Assembly (NCBI GenBank): GCA_963851085.1
Contig: CAWKNX010000016.1
Location: 372,001 to 436,000 of the forward strand
Source of the DNA: DATFVJ01 sp963851085
GTDB taxonomy: Bacteria; Actinomycetota; Actinomycetes; Streptosporangiales; Streptosporangiaceae
Direction of reading: 5' to 3'
Length of the DNA: 64,000 nucleotides
In this document: positions 23,721 through 32,401 of the stretch, one piece after another
How the letters are laid out: each line of letters begins with the position of its first letter
Position numbering within the stretch: position 1 is the stretch's first letter
Translations under genes and position numbers: made by a program
The notes under the pieces: model-generated
Databases searched by the model: none
Seen by the model: only the letters and a program-made list of their open reading frames with translations
Told to the model about the DNA's origin: nothing

Positions 23721-26155
23721 CAACCGGAGTGCGCCAGCAGATTCGCCGCGCCGATCAGCGCTGCACAGGCGACGACCTGGGCGCCTGCGCCGTGGACGGG
23801 CACGCCGCCGAACGCCGCCGCGGTCAGCTCGTCCTTGATCTGCCCAGCCAGGTGGTCCCTGGCCTGGTCGAGCACGGTGAGCGCGCGGTCGGCCGAGGTG
23901 TAGGTGCGGTCACCCTGGCTCGTGCTCTCGATCGCCTTGGTGGCGGCCTGGAGGGTGGCCGTGCCGAACTCACCCACGCTGGAGTTCAGCTGCTTGTAGC
24001 AGGCACCGAGCGGTGCGGTACCGTGCAGCGCGTCGCCTGAGTGGCTCAGCAGCTGGGTGACCACCCGGCCGTCGGGCTGATAATCGTCCCGAAGGCCGGT
24101 GAGGTACATCAGGGTCGGCCGGATGTCGGTCTCGTCGAGCCAGGTCCCCGTCGTCCCGCTGCCGGGGACGGTGACCTGGCCGCTGTTGGGCCCCGCCGAG
24201 TTCGGCCCCGCGTTCGCCGCCGTGCCGTCCACGCCGAGGTGCGCGACGCCGGGGCCGGCGATGCCCAGGAAGTTGGTGTCGATCTCGGCGGCGTAGTCAC
24301 CGTGATCCCAGGCGAAACCGGTGTTCTGCACGACGGAAGACCCAGCTGGGCAGCTCGAGCCGCCGGGGCAGAAGAAGTAGTCGGGCTTGGCGAACATCGC
24401 GAACGTCGGTGTCCGCGCCGGGTCCGCGTTCACGATGTGCAGTATCGCTTCCTCCGCGGGGTCGGCGAGATAGTTCGTGATGAGCTGGCCCGCCTCGCCG
24501 GTGTAGGGATTGGCCGCCGTCAGGCCGCCCACGTCGCGCTCGAGCGTGCGAACCTGCGGGGCATCCGGCCCCGGCCTGCCCGTGACGTAGAACTCGGGCG
24601 CGGTGTCGCTCTCCAGGCTGAACGGCGTGGTGTTGTTCTTCTGCGCGGAGAGCATGTTGGTGATGTTCCCGTTGAGCTCGCCGAAGGATCCAGCCGGATA
24701 GGTGCAGGCGACGTCGGGCGTCACCGTGGTACCCGAGACCGTCGCGCCGTCGCAGGCCGCCGGGGTGGGCGCGATCGCGCGGCCGACGTTGGCGCCCGCC
24801 TCGTGGTCACCCTCGTCGGAACTGACGATGAACAGCGAGTTCGCCGCGGTGATCCCGTCCGCGGCCAGGCGGTTGAAGAACGTCTCGAACGCCTGGTCGT
24901 AGTACTGGGCCTGGGCGACATAGCAGGCGCTGCCGCTGCCGAGGGCGGACGGCGCGCCCTGGCATGCGGTCACGCCGTTGATGTGTTCGTTGCCGTGGAT
25001 GTCCGCGATGTACCCGTAGACGACGGGCAACCCGGATTCCAGCATGTCCGCGCTGTAGGCCAGGGTCTGCGCGGCGTTGATGGGGCCGAAGCCGGGGAAG
25101 CCCGGGTGATTGGTGAGGAAGGCGCCGTTGATCTGGTTCCCGTTGAGGTCGACGAGGTTCCCCGCGGCGTTCGTCACCTGGTAGCCGTGGCGGGAAAGGC
25201 TCGGCGTGCCGGCGCCAAGCTGCGGCGCGATGTACCTGTGGCCGAACAGCCCCTGGTAGCCGTGGTATCCGCCGGGCTCGTCGGGCAGCAGGTCGGCAAC
25301 CGCGGTGGGCGCCGGGTTCGTCGGCCCGAACTTCACCCCGGTTGCCGTGGAGCAGAAGGCGCTGCCGCGGGCGCAGTGCACGCCGAGGCCCACGTAGTCG
25401 GCCGTCTCGGCGTCCTTGAAGGAGTCGGTGTCGGCGATGAGTTGCTGGTCCTCCGGCGATCCCTGGCCGAACACCTTGGGGATGTCGACCGCGGTGTTCT
25501 CGAGGACCATGTTCGCGGTGGAGACGTCACCGACGTCGCAGCCCGCGCGGGTGAACGGCACCCATGGGGCCGGCGTTGTCGTGTCGGGCGCGGGCGCCGG
25601 CTTGGTCGTGGCCGGCGGCGTCGCCGAATACACCATGGACGGGTTCGTGTCATGGCCCGGATTCGGCGTGGCCGCCGTGTCGAAGACCGGATCCGTCCAG
25701 TACGCGAACGATCCCGCCGGGTCGGTCGTGCCGTCCGCGTTGTAGGCCTGGTAGCTGTTGCTGACCGGCATGCCCTGCCGGTCGCCGTACAGGCCCGTAT
25801 AGGTCGTCAGGCTGTCATCGGCCGTGTGGGCGATGAGCGGAGTGTGGTTGTTCGAGGCGAGCGTGCCGTTGTTCTCGAGGAACTGCAACAGGTGCGGCAT
25901 CATCTCGAGGTCTGAAGGGACGTTCGGGTTGTCGCGGAAGAAGTGGACATTGTCGAAAATTAATTCGATCACGTGCTTGACACGGCCACCGTCGAGACGG
26001 CAGTTGCGGTCCGCCGCGGCGGCCGCCGCGTGCCGCTGACCCGCGGCGTAGCCCGGCGCGCTGACGGCGGCGACGCTGAGCCCTCCCACCAGCGTCACCG
26101 AGCCCGCGAGCGCCACGAACCGGCTGCCCCGCCATCGCGGCTTCTGGTTGCGCAT
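23720..26155 (-). CDS. Large secreted phosphoesterase-like protein (alkaline phosphatase superfamily)
   Basis: About 811 residues with an N-terminal signal peptide (SRFVALAGSVTLVGGLSVAA, then APGYAAGQ). The mature part begins KHVIELIFDNVHFFRDNPNV and later shows HTPLIAHTADD, YGYIADIHGNEH, FIVSSDEGDHEAG and NTGFAWDHGDY. The repeated Asp/His clusters are positioned like metal ligands of the alkaline-phosphatase/arylsulfatase superfamily. Related actinobacterial proteins are usually left unnamed, so the substrate is unknown. The start MRNQKPRWRG has AGGGA upstream. Its stop codon abuts the 14-bp tandem repeat. Confidence 0.7.
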   Translation of the reverse strand: MRNQKPRWRGSRFVALAGSVTLVGGLSVAAVSAPGYAAGQRHAAAAAADRNCRLDGGRVKHVIELIFDNVHFFRDNPNVPSDLEMMPHLLQFLENNGTLASNNHTPLIAHTADDSLTTYTGLYGDRQGMPVSNSYQAYNADGTTDPAGSFAYWTDPVFDTAATPNPGHDTNPSMVYSATPPATTKPAPAPDTTTPAPWVPFTRAGCDVGDVSTANMVLENTAVDIPKVFGQGSPEDQQLIADTDSFKDAETADYVGLGVHCARGSAFCSTATGVKFGPTNPAPTAVADLLPDEPGGYHGYQGLFGHRYIAPQLGAGTPSLSRHGYQVTNAAGNLVDLNGNQINGAFLTNHPGFPGFGPINAAQTLAYSADMLESGLPVVYGYIADIHGNEHINGVTACQGAPSALGSGSACYVAQAQYYDQAFETFFNRLAADGITAANSLFIVSSDEGDHEAGANVGRAIAPTPAACDGATVSGTTVTPDVACTYPAGSFGELNGNITNMLSAQKNNTTPFSLESDTAPEFYVTGRPGPDAPQVRTLERDVGGLTAANPYTGEAGQLITNYLADPAEEAILHIVNADPARTPTFAMFAKPDYFFCPGGSSCPAGSSVVQNTGFAWDHGDYAAEIDTNFLGIAGPGVAHLGVDGTAANAGPNSAGPNSGQVTVPGSGTTGTWLDETDIRPTLMYLTGLRDDYQPDGRVVTQLLSHSGDALHGTAPLGACYKQLNSSVGEFGTATLQAATKAIESTSQGDRTYTSADRALTVLDQARDHLAGQIKDELTAAAFGGVPVHGAGAQVVACAALIGAANLLAHSG

Positions 26156-26396
26156 GATTCCCTCCTTCGCTCTCCCACCCACAAATCCCCGGGCGCGCCG
26201 CCTGTGAGCGTCCCGCCCGCTGACGCTAGAAGCATCTACCGAACTCCCGGCGACGGGAAGGCGGCGCGGGTGATAACTCGCGAGGGTGATCACGTGATGC
26301 CCTCCGGCAGGGGCCCGCAGCGCCGGCCGTTGCCGGAGGGCCGGCAGCGCCGACGCGCCGCCACAGGTCCGAGCCGGCAGGCGGACGGCACGGACC

Positions 26397-26429
26397 TATT
26401 GACATCCGCCCGCTAAGCGGGAGGATTCG
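26397..26429. mobile_element. Solitary IS200/IS605-type end hairpin (candidate)
   Basis: The sequence around TTGACATCC...GGATTC folds as ATCC/GGAT plus CCCGC/GCGGG with a TAA loop. This resembles the conserved subterminal hairpin at the ends of IS605/IS1341-group (tnpB) elements. No tnpA or tnpB is near it, so if real it is a remnant or captured end. The remainder of 26156-26520 holds no gene; it must contain promoters for the two divergent genes. Confidence 0.4.
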
Positions 26430-26520
26430 TTTGATTCTGTTCGCTCTCGTCCCGGTGCAGTCGAACTTGTTTCAGTGCCCACCCAGGGAACGACGCCCCG
26501 GACCCCGCCGGGAGGATGTC

Positions 26521-29500
26521 ATGGACCACGATCCGATTAACCCCCACAACGCCGCTGGCCCCGCCGCCGGGCCAGCGGAGGCCGGGCCAGCGGAGGCAGG
26601 GCCAGCGGAGGCAGGGCCAGCGGAGGCAGGGCCAGCGGAGGCAGGGCCAGCGGAGGCAGGGCCAGCGGATGCACGCCCAGCAGCACCTGACGCGGCTGGC
26701 CGGCCATCACGCCGGCAGGTGCTGCGCGGTGCAGGCGCTGGATTAGGCGCGGCGGCGCTCGCGCCGGTCGTCAAGCTGACGGGCACCGCAGGCGCCGCCG
26801 GCACCGCACCGAGGGTGACCGCCCGCGGCACGGGCACCAGGTCGATGGATTTCGGCCAGGGCTGGAAGTTCGTCCTTGTCAATCCGGAGGGCGTCACGGA
26901 TCCGACCGGGGCCTACGCCAACGCACCGGACCCGGGCTTCGACGACTCGGCGTGGCGGACCGTGGACGTGCCGCACGACTGGAGCATCGAGCTGACCCCC
27001 GCGCAGACGCCGAGCACCAGCAGCGGCACGGGGTTCCTGCAAGGCGGGCTGGCCTGGTACCGCAAGACGTTCACGCTGCCGTCCTCGATGTCGGGCAAGC
27101 GGATATCGGTCGAGTTCGACGGCGTCTACATGAACTCGAACGTCTACCTCAACGGGCAGTTGCTCGGCAACCACCCCTACGCCTACACCGGCTTTGCCTA
27201 CGACCTCACCGGCAACGTGCACACCGACGCCGCGACGCCGAACGTGATCGCCGTCCAGGCCAGCAACCATCTCCCGAGCAGCCGGTGGTACTCGGGCAGC
27301 GGTATCTACCGCAACGTCCACCTCGTCGTCACCGGCCCGGTGCACATCGCCAGGCACGGCACGTTCGTCACGACGCCCGGGCTCGAGGCGGCGCTCGCGG
27401 CCGGCTACGCCGGCGTGCACGTCGAGACCGACGTCGCCAACGACGGGACCGCCTCGGCCGATGTCACCGTCGTGGCCAAGGTCAGGGACGCGCGCGGCGC
27501 GGTCGTGGCGCAGGGCAGCTCGGCCCTCACCGTGGGCGCCGGCCAGACCCAGCGCGGCGCGCTCGACCTGCGGGTGACCAGTCCCGCGCTCTGGTCGGTC
27601 GACCGGCCCAGCCTCTACCACCTGCAGACCGACATCGTGCTCGGCGGCGCGGGCACCGCTGGCCCGGCCGTGGTGGACACGACCACGACCGAGTTCGGCA
27701 TCCGTTACTTCGCTTTCGACCCCACCACCGGCTTCTCCCTCAACGGCCAGCCGATGAAGATCCAGGGCGTGGACCTGCACGCGAGCCAGGGCCCATTGGG
27801 CGCGACGATCCACTACGACGCGCTCGTGCACCAGATGCAGCTCATGAAGAGCATGGGCGCCAACACGCTGCGGACCGCGCACAACCCGCCCGCGCCCGAG
27901 CTTGTGCAGGCCTGCCAGCGGCTCGGCGTCCTGATGATGGTCGAGGCGTTCGACTGCTGGCACACCGGCAAGGTGGCCTTCGACTACCACCTGTATTTCG
28001 ACGCGTGGAGCGACTCCGACATCAAGGAGATGGTCAACGCGTCCAAGAACTCGCCCGCGGTCGTGCTCTGGTCGATAGGCAACGAGACGCCGGACACCGG
28101 ATCGTCCCGCGGCCCCGGGATCGCGCAGCAGCTGATCGCCGACGTCAAGTCGATCGACACCACCCGGCCCGTGGTCATGGGCTCCGACCAGTACCGCCGC
28201 GTGCCACGGACCGGCTCGCCGCAGGACCAGATCCTGCTGCAGCTCGACGGGCTCGGCGTCAACTACAACACCGCCACGTCCATGGACGGCCTGCACGCGA
28301 CGTACCCGGGCAAGTTCTTCTTCTGCTCGGAGACGTCGTCAGAGACGTCCACGCGCGGCGTGTACCAGGATCCTCAGCTCCTCAACACCGGTGAGAACTA
28401 CACGCCGGGCAAGCGCGGCACGTCTTCCTACGACAACAACCTCGCCTCGTGGACGATGAGCGGGGAGTACGAGCTGAAGAAGGACCGCGACCGCCAGTTC
28501 TGGGCGGGCGGGTTCCTGTGGTCCGGCCAGGACTACATCGGCGAGCCGACGCCCTACGATGTCTTCCCGGTCAAGGCGTCCTTCTTCGGCGCCGTCGACA
28601 CGGCCGGCTTCAGCAAGGACGCGTACTACCTGTTCAGGAGCCAGTGGACGGCGGAGCCGATGGTGCACATCGTGCCGATGAACTGGACGGACCATACGCC
28701 GGGCGAAGACGTCGCCGTCTGGGTCTACAGCAACGCGGCGACGGTCGAACTCTTCCTCAACGGCACGTCACTCGGGGCGAAGACGTTCGACCAGAAGGTC
28801 ACCACGTTCGGCCGGGCGTACCTCGAGACGACCGAGCCGACCGGCGACGACTACAACTACCCGACGGGCAGCTATACGAGCCCGAACGGCAGCACCGGCA
28901 AGCTCCACCTCGCCTGGGACGTGCCCTTCCAGCCGGGCCGCCTGACCGCCGTCGCCACCAGGAACGGCAGGCAGGTCGCCGTCGACGAGATCAGGACGGC
29001 GGGAGCGCCGCGGGCGGTCACGCTCACCGCGGACAGGCCGATCCTGACGGCGGACGGTTCGTCGGTGTCGTTCCTGACGGCGCAGGTCGTCGACGCCCAC
29101 GGCGCCGTGGTCCCTGGCGCGGAGAACCTCATCCACTTCAACGTCAACGGACCTGGCACGCTGGCCGCGGTCGACAACGGGCGCCAGGAGAACGCGCAGA
29201 GCTACCAGGCGACCCAGGTGCCGGCCTGGAGCGGAAAGGCGCTCGCCGTGATCGCCTCGACCCGCGAACCGGGCACGATCACCGTCACCGCGACGTCCAC
29301 CGGGCTCGCGCCCGCCCGGGCGACGCTGCGCTCCGTCGGGTCCGCCCAGCCCTCGCTGACCGGGCTCGCAGGTGCCGGAACCGCCGTCGCCGCGGCGCGC
29401 GCGGGCAGCCAGGCGGCGGCCCTGGCCGCTGCGGACCCGGGCGCCGCGGCCCCGACCGCGGACGCGAGTTACTCCGGCGCACCCGCCACGGTGCCCGCGG

Positions 29501-29898
29501 CCATGCTGGACGGCAACCCGGCCACCGGATGGTCCAACTTCTACTTCAAGTCGGGGACCGCGAACCTGCACGCGGTCAGCCTGTCACGGGCCAGTGACTG
29601 GGTGTCGGTGGCGTGGCCGGCTCCGCAGACGTTCGGGACGGTCAGCGCGAGCTTCACCACGAACGCCACGCTGACCCTGCCGGCCTCGATCACGGTGTCG
29701 TACTGGGACGGCCGCCGCTTCGTCCCGGTGAAGAACCTGCGGATCACCTGGGCCACGGCATCGGGCCAGCCGACCACACTCGCCTTCGACCCCGTCACGA
29801 GCAGCCAGGTCAGGATCGACATGACAAGTCCTTCGCCGGGCACATCGACGGGATTCCTGCAGATCACCGAGCTGGAGGTGAGCCCGGCCAGCGGCTAG
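26521..29898 (+). CDS. Secreted GH2 glycoside hydrolase (beta-galactosidase-like), Tat-exported
   Basis: About 1125 residues. The N terminus carries six tandem PAEAG repeats (15-bp DNA unit) before a twin-arginine signal (SRRQVLRGAGAGLGAAALAP). Then follow the GH2 sugar-binding domain (WRTVDVPHDWSIE, GLAWYRKTF), the Ig-like GH2 domain, and the catalytic barrel with acid/base Glu in VVLWSIGNETPD and probable nucleophile Glu in FFCSETSSETST, and FLWSGQDYIGEPTPY. The C-terminal region has Ig-like domains and an F5/8-type carbohydrate-binding domain (WSNFYFKSGTANLHA). It should act outside the cell on beta-galactosides or similar glycans. The start has GGGAGGA upstream. The repeat before the signal peptide is odd. 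Confidence 0.88.
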   Translation: MDHDPINPHNAAGPAAGPAEAGPAEAGPAEAGPAEAGPAEAGPAEAGPADARPAAPDAAGRPSRRQVLRGAGAGLGAAALAPVVKLTGTAGAAGTAPRVTARGTGTRSMDFGQGWKFVLVNPEGVTDPTGAYANAPDPGFDDSAWRTVDVPHDWSIELTPAQTPSTSSGTGFLQGGLAWYRKTFTLPSSMSGKRISVEFDGVYMNSNVYLNGQLLGNHPYAYTGFAYDLTGNVHTDAATPNVIAVQASNHLPSSRWYSGSGIYRNVHLVVTGPVHIARHGTFVTTPGLEAALAAGYAGVHVETDVANDGTASADVTVVAKVRDARGAVVAQGSSALTVGAGQTQRGALDLRVTSPALWSVDRPSLYHLQTDIVLGGAGTAGPAVVDTTTTEFGIRYFAFDPTTGFSLNGQPMKIQGVDLHASQGPLGATIHYDALVHQMQLMKSMGANTLRTAHNPPAPELVQACQRLGVLMMVEAFDCWHTGKVAFDYHLYFDAWSDSDIKEMVNASKNSPAVVLWSIGNETPDTGSSRGPGIAQQLIADVKSIDTTRPVVMGSDQYRRVPRTGSPQDQILLQLDGLGVNYNTATSMDGLHATYPGKFFFCSETSSETSTRGVYQDPQLLNTGENYTPGKRGTSSYDNNLASWTMSGEYELKKDRDRQFWAGGFLWSGQDYIGEPTPYDVFPVKASFFGAVDTAGFSKDAYYLFRSQWTAEPMVHIVPMNWTDHTPGEDVAVWVYSNAATVELFLNGTSLGAKTFDQKVTTFGRAYLETTEPTGDDYNYPTGSYTSPNGSTGKLHLAWDVPFQPGRLTAVATRNGRQVAVDEIRTAGAPRAVTLTADRPILTADGSSVSFLTAQVVDAHGAVVPGAENLIHFNVNGPGTLAAVDNGRQENAQSYQATQVPAWSGKALAVIASTREPGTITVTATSTGLAPARATLRSVGSAQPSLTGLAGAGTAVAAARAGSQAAALAAADPGAAAPTADASYSGAPATVPAAMLDGNPATGWSNFYFKSGTANLHAVSLSRASDWVSVAWPAPQTFGTVSASFTTNATLTLPASITVSYWDGRRFVPVKNLRITWATASGQPTTLAFDPVTSSQVRIDMTSPSPGTSTGFLQITELEVSPASG

Positions 29899-30054
29899 CG
29901 CTGCGCGACGGCCAGCGCTGGGCAATGGCTACCCACCAACGGCCATGGGGTGGCCATCGCGGAGGACCCCGAGAAGGCTGGAGGCTCTTGGGGCCCGTGA
30001 GGTTGCCGGGGTCAGTGTGATGGCTTGGCGGCGCGCCCACGCCGTAGCTCTGCC

Positions 30055-30102
30055 ATCGATGTGACATAGCTGTTGTCATGACAACAGCTACGTCACATCG
30101 AT
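30055..30102. terminator. 48-bp near-perfect palindrome between convergent GH2 and rdgB genes
   Basis: Starting with ATCGATGTGAC, the sequence is a 24-bp palindromic half and its reverse complement with one mismatched pair and essentially no loop, centred on GTCATGAC. Its right end includes part of the rdgB stop codon. It can form a long hairpin in transcripts from either side, so a bidirectional terminator is likely. 29899-30054 shows nothing else. Confidence 0.7.
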
Positions 30103-30839
30103 CAAGGTCGGTGCGGGGCAGGCGTCGTCGGCGGGAAGACTTCGGCGATCACCTTCGCCAGCGCGCGGAACGCGCGCCCGCGATGGCTGATCGCGTCCTT
30201 TTCCGCGGGCGCCAACTCTGCCGTGGTCCTGGTGTCACCCTCGGGCACGAAGATCGGGTCGTAGCCGAACCCGTTCGAGCCGCGCGGCGCCGTGGCGAGA
30301 CTGCCGACAAGCTCGCCGGTGACGGCGTATTCGTCCGAGGGCTGGCCGGGCTGCGGTGGTCTCGCCGGGGGGAGCACGAGCGCGGCGGCGCAGACGAACC
30401 TGGCGCCGCGGCGCGCCGCCGGGACCCCCGTGAGCTGGGCGAGGAGGAGCGCGAGGTTGGCCGCGTCGTCGCCATGACGGCCGGCCCAGCGGGCCGACAG
30501 CACCCCGGGCATCCCGTTGAGCGCGTCGGCGCACAGCCCGGAATCGTCCGCGACCGCGGGCAGGCCGGTGAACGCCGCGATCGCACGCGCCTTGAGCAGC
30601 GCGTTCTCCTCGAAGGTGCAGCCCGTCTCCGCGACGTCGGGCGCGTCGGGGTAGGCGGAAAGACTCACCAGGCTGGCGACCCGTGCGGCGCCCGTCACGG
30701 CGAGAATCCTGGTCAGCTCGGCAACCTTGTGCGCATTGTTGGTGGCGAGAACCACGCGCTGCGGCTCGGGAACCGCAAGCTGAGGCTGGGGGTCTGCCCG
30801 CTGAGGCTGCTCGTGCATACGCTGCGGCCGGAGGTCCAT
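30102..30839 (-). CDS. rdgB: XTP/dITP diphosphatase (non-canonical purine NTP pyrophosphatase)
   Basis: A Ham1/RdgB-family enzyme that hydrolyses dITP and XTP to prevent incorporation of deaminated purines. Family motifs are VVLATNNAHKVAEL, FEENALLKARA, PAVADDSGLCADAL, PGVLSARWAG, GSNGFGYDPIFVPEG and the final ISHRGRAFRAL. The frame gives 245 residues with a Pro/Gln-rich leader of ~28 residues before the conserved start. A GTG at 30755 would give a canonical-length protein, so the start is uncertain. rph lies 10 bases upstream, a conserved actinobacterial pair. Confidence 0.9.
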   Translation of the reverse strand: MDLRPQRMHEQPQRADPQPQLAVPEPQRVVLATNNAHKVAELTRILAVTGAARVASLVSLSAYPDAPDVAETGCTFEENALLKARAIAAFTGLPAVADDSGLCADALNGMPGVLSARWAGRHGDDAANLALLLAQLTGVPAARRGARFVCAAALVLPPARPPQPGQPSDEYAVTGELVGSLATAPRGSNGFGYDPIFVPEGDTRTTAELAPAEKDAISHRGRAFRALAKVIAEVFPPTTPAPHRP

Positions 30840-30848
30840 GCGCAGCCG

Positions 30849-31574
30849 TTAAGGAGCATTCTCGAGGGCCGCGTGCTGGAGCTTGGTCAGCTCACCGCAA
30901 CCGGCTACGGCGAGGTCGAGCAGGCGGCCGAGCATCTGCCTGTCGAACGCCTCACGTTCGGCGGTGCCCTGGATCTCCACGAAGCGGCCGTCCCCCGTGC
31001 AGACCACGTTCATGTCCGTCTCGGCGGCGGAGTCCTCCTCGTAGCACAGGTCCAGCCGCGGCTCGCCGGCGACGATGCCGACGCTGACCGCGGCCACCGA
31101 TACCACCAGAGGCTCGCCCGGGCATCTGCCGCGGCCGCGCAGCCACGCGACCGCGTCCGCGAGCGCCAGGTACCCGCCGGTGATCGCGGCGGTCCTGGTG
31201 CCGCCGTCCGCTTGCAGCACGTCACAGTCGATGACGATCGTGTTCTCGCCGAGAGCTTTGGTGTCCACGCAGGCGCGCAGGGCACGGCCCACGAGGCGCG
31301 AGATCTCCTGCGTGCGCCCGCCCGGCCTGCCCTTGACCGACTCACGGTCGGTGCGCGAGTTCGTCGCCCGCGGCAGCATCGCGTACTCGGCCGTCACCCA
31401 GCCGGTGCCGCTGCCGCGGCGCCATCGCGGCACCTCCTCCTGCACGCTCGCGGCGCACAGGACCCGGGTCCTGCCGAACTCGGCGAGTACCGAGCCTTCC
31501 GCGTGGTCGAGCCAGCCGCGGGTGAATTTCACCGGCCTCAACTGGTCTGCCGTGCGTCGATCGGGGCGAGCCAT
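30849..31574 (-). CDS. rph: Ribonuclease PH
   Basis: About 241 residues. This phosphorolytic 3'-5' exoribonuclease trims tRNA 3' ends. The sequence has RPVKFTRGWLDHAEGSVL, the RNA-binding TDRESVKGRPGGRTQEISR, IDCDVLQADGGTRTAAITG and DLCYEEDSAAETDMNVV. The start is MARPDRRTADQLRPV. The stop codon lies within a copy of a short dispersed motif (CGCAGCCGTTAAGGAGC on the plus strand). The order rph-rdgB behind an Rv1339-like gene matches mycobacteria as I remember them. Confidence 0.93.
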   Translation of the reverse strand: MARPDRRTADQLRPVKFTRGWLDHAEGSVLAEFGRTRVLCAASVQEEVPRWRRGSGTGWVTAEYAMLPRATNSRTDRESVKGRPGGRTQEISRLVGRALRACVDTKALGENTIVIDCDVLQADGGTRTAAITGGYLALADAVAWLRGRGRCPGEPLVVSVAAVSVGIVAGEPRLDLCYEEDSAAETDMNVVCTGDGRFVEIQGTAEREAFDRQMLGRLLDLAVAGCGELTKLQHAALENAP

Positions 31575-31584
31575 GCCGGCCACC

Positions 31585-32370
31585 CTATCGGGCAACCTCC
31601 TGTGGCGGCGCCAATGGGCCGCCGCCGAGTTCGATCACCCGGTCGGCTGAGGCGAGTGACACGGTGCCACGGAACGCGCTTGTCGCTTCGGCGAACGTGC
31701 AGGCCGGGTCGTTCCCCGGCGTCAGATGGGTGAGCACCAGATGCCCGACGCCCGCCCGGGCCGCGTGCTCACCGGCACCGCGTCCGGTGAGATGCAGGTC
31801 GGCGGGCAGATCCGGGCCGTCGATGAACGACGCCTCGCAGAGCAGCAGGTCCGCCGACCTGGCCAGCTCGGTCAGCACAGGCGACTCGCCCGTGTCGCCG
31901 GAGTACGCGAGCGCACGGCCGGCGTGCTCGATCCTGAACCCGAACGTCTCCACCGGGTGGTTCACGTGATCGACGGTCACGCCGAAGGGGCCGATATCAC
32001 GCCGGCCCGGGCTCAGCGTCACGAAATCGAACACGCCCGTCATGCCCGGATCGGGTTCAAGCCCATATGCGAGCGCGAGCCGGTCCGCGGTGCCAGCCGG
32101 CCCGTAAACGGGTATCGGGGGCGGTGTCCCGTCGTGCGCGTAGTTGCGCACAACCCAGTAGGGGCACATGTCCATGTAATGGTCGACGTGCAGGTGACTC
32201 AGGCAGATCGCGTCCACGTCGTACAAGCTGACATGCCGCTGCAGCGGGCCGAGCGCGCCGCTACCCAGATCGAGCAGCATGCGGAAGCCTTCGGCCTCCA
32301 CCAGATAGCACGACGCCGGGCTGTCCGGCCCGGGAAAAGAGCCGGCATATCCGACCACAGTAAGACGCAT
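31585..32370 (-). CDS. MBL-fold hydrolase, Rv1339-like (probable cyclic-nucleotide phosphodiesterase)
   Basis: A 261-residue metallo-hydrolase with GPDSPASCYLVEAEGFRMLL, the metal motif SHLHVDH, HPVETFGFRIEH, AYSGDTGESPVL and LTHLTPGND. The PDSPAS opening and the location next to rph and rdgB match the M. tuberculosis Rv1339 family, which has been reported to degrade cAMP. The function here is inferred from that match. The start is ATG 32370 (MRLTVVGYAG). rph starts 11 bases beyond its stop, so the genes are probably cotranscribed. Confidence 0.82.
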   Translation of the reverse strand: MRLTVVGYAGSFPGPDSPASCYLVEAEGFRMLLDLGSGALGPLQRHVSLYDVDAICLSHLHVDHYMDMCPYWVVRNYAHDGTPPPIPVYGPAGTADRLALAYGLEPDPGMTGVFDFVTLSPGRRDIGPFGVTVDHVNHPVETFGFRIEHAGRALAYSGDTGESPVLTELARSADLLLCEASFIDGPDLPADLHLTGRGAGEHAARAGVGHLVLTHLTPGNDPACTFAEATSAFRGTVSLASADRVIELGGGPLAPPQEVAR

Positions 32371-32401
32371 AACGACCAAGGTTACGCGCGTTTCGTTCGG
32401 C

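Noticed and set aside
24041..25915. 624-residue frame opposite the phosphoesterase-like gene
   Set aside because: Arg/Val/Gly-biased shadow of the real gene; no motifs.
30078..31733. 551-residue plus-strand frame opposite rdgB and rph
   Set aside because: Antisense shadow; rdgB and rph are clear on the other strand.
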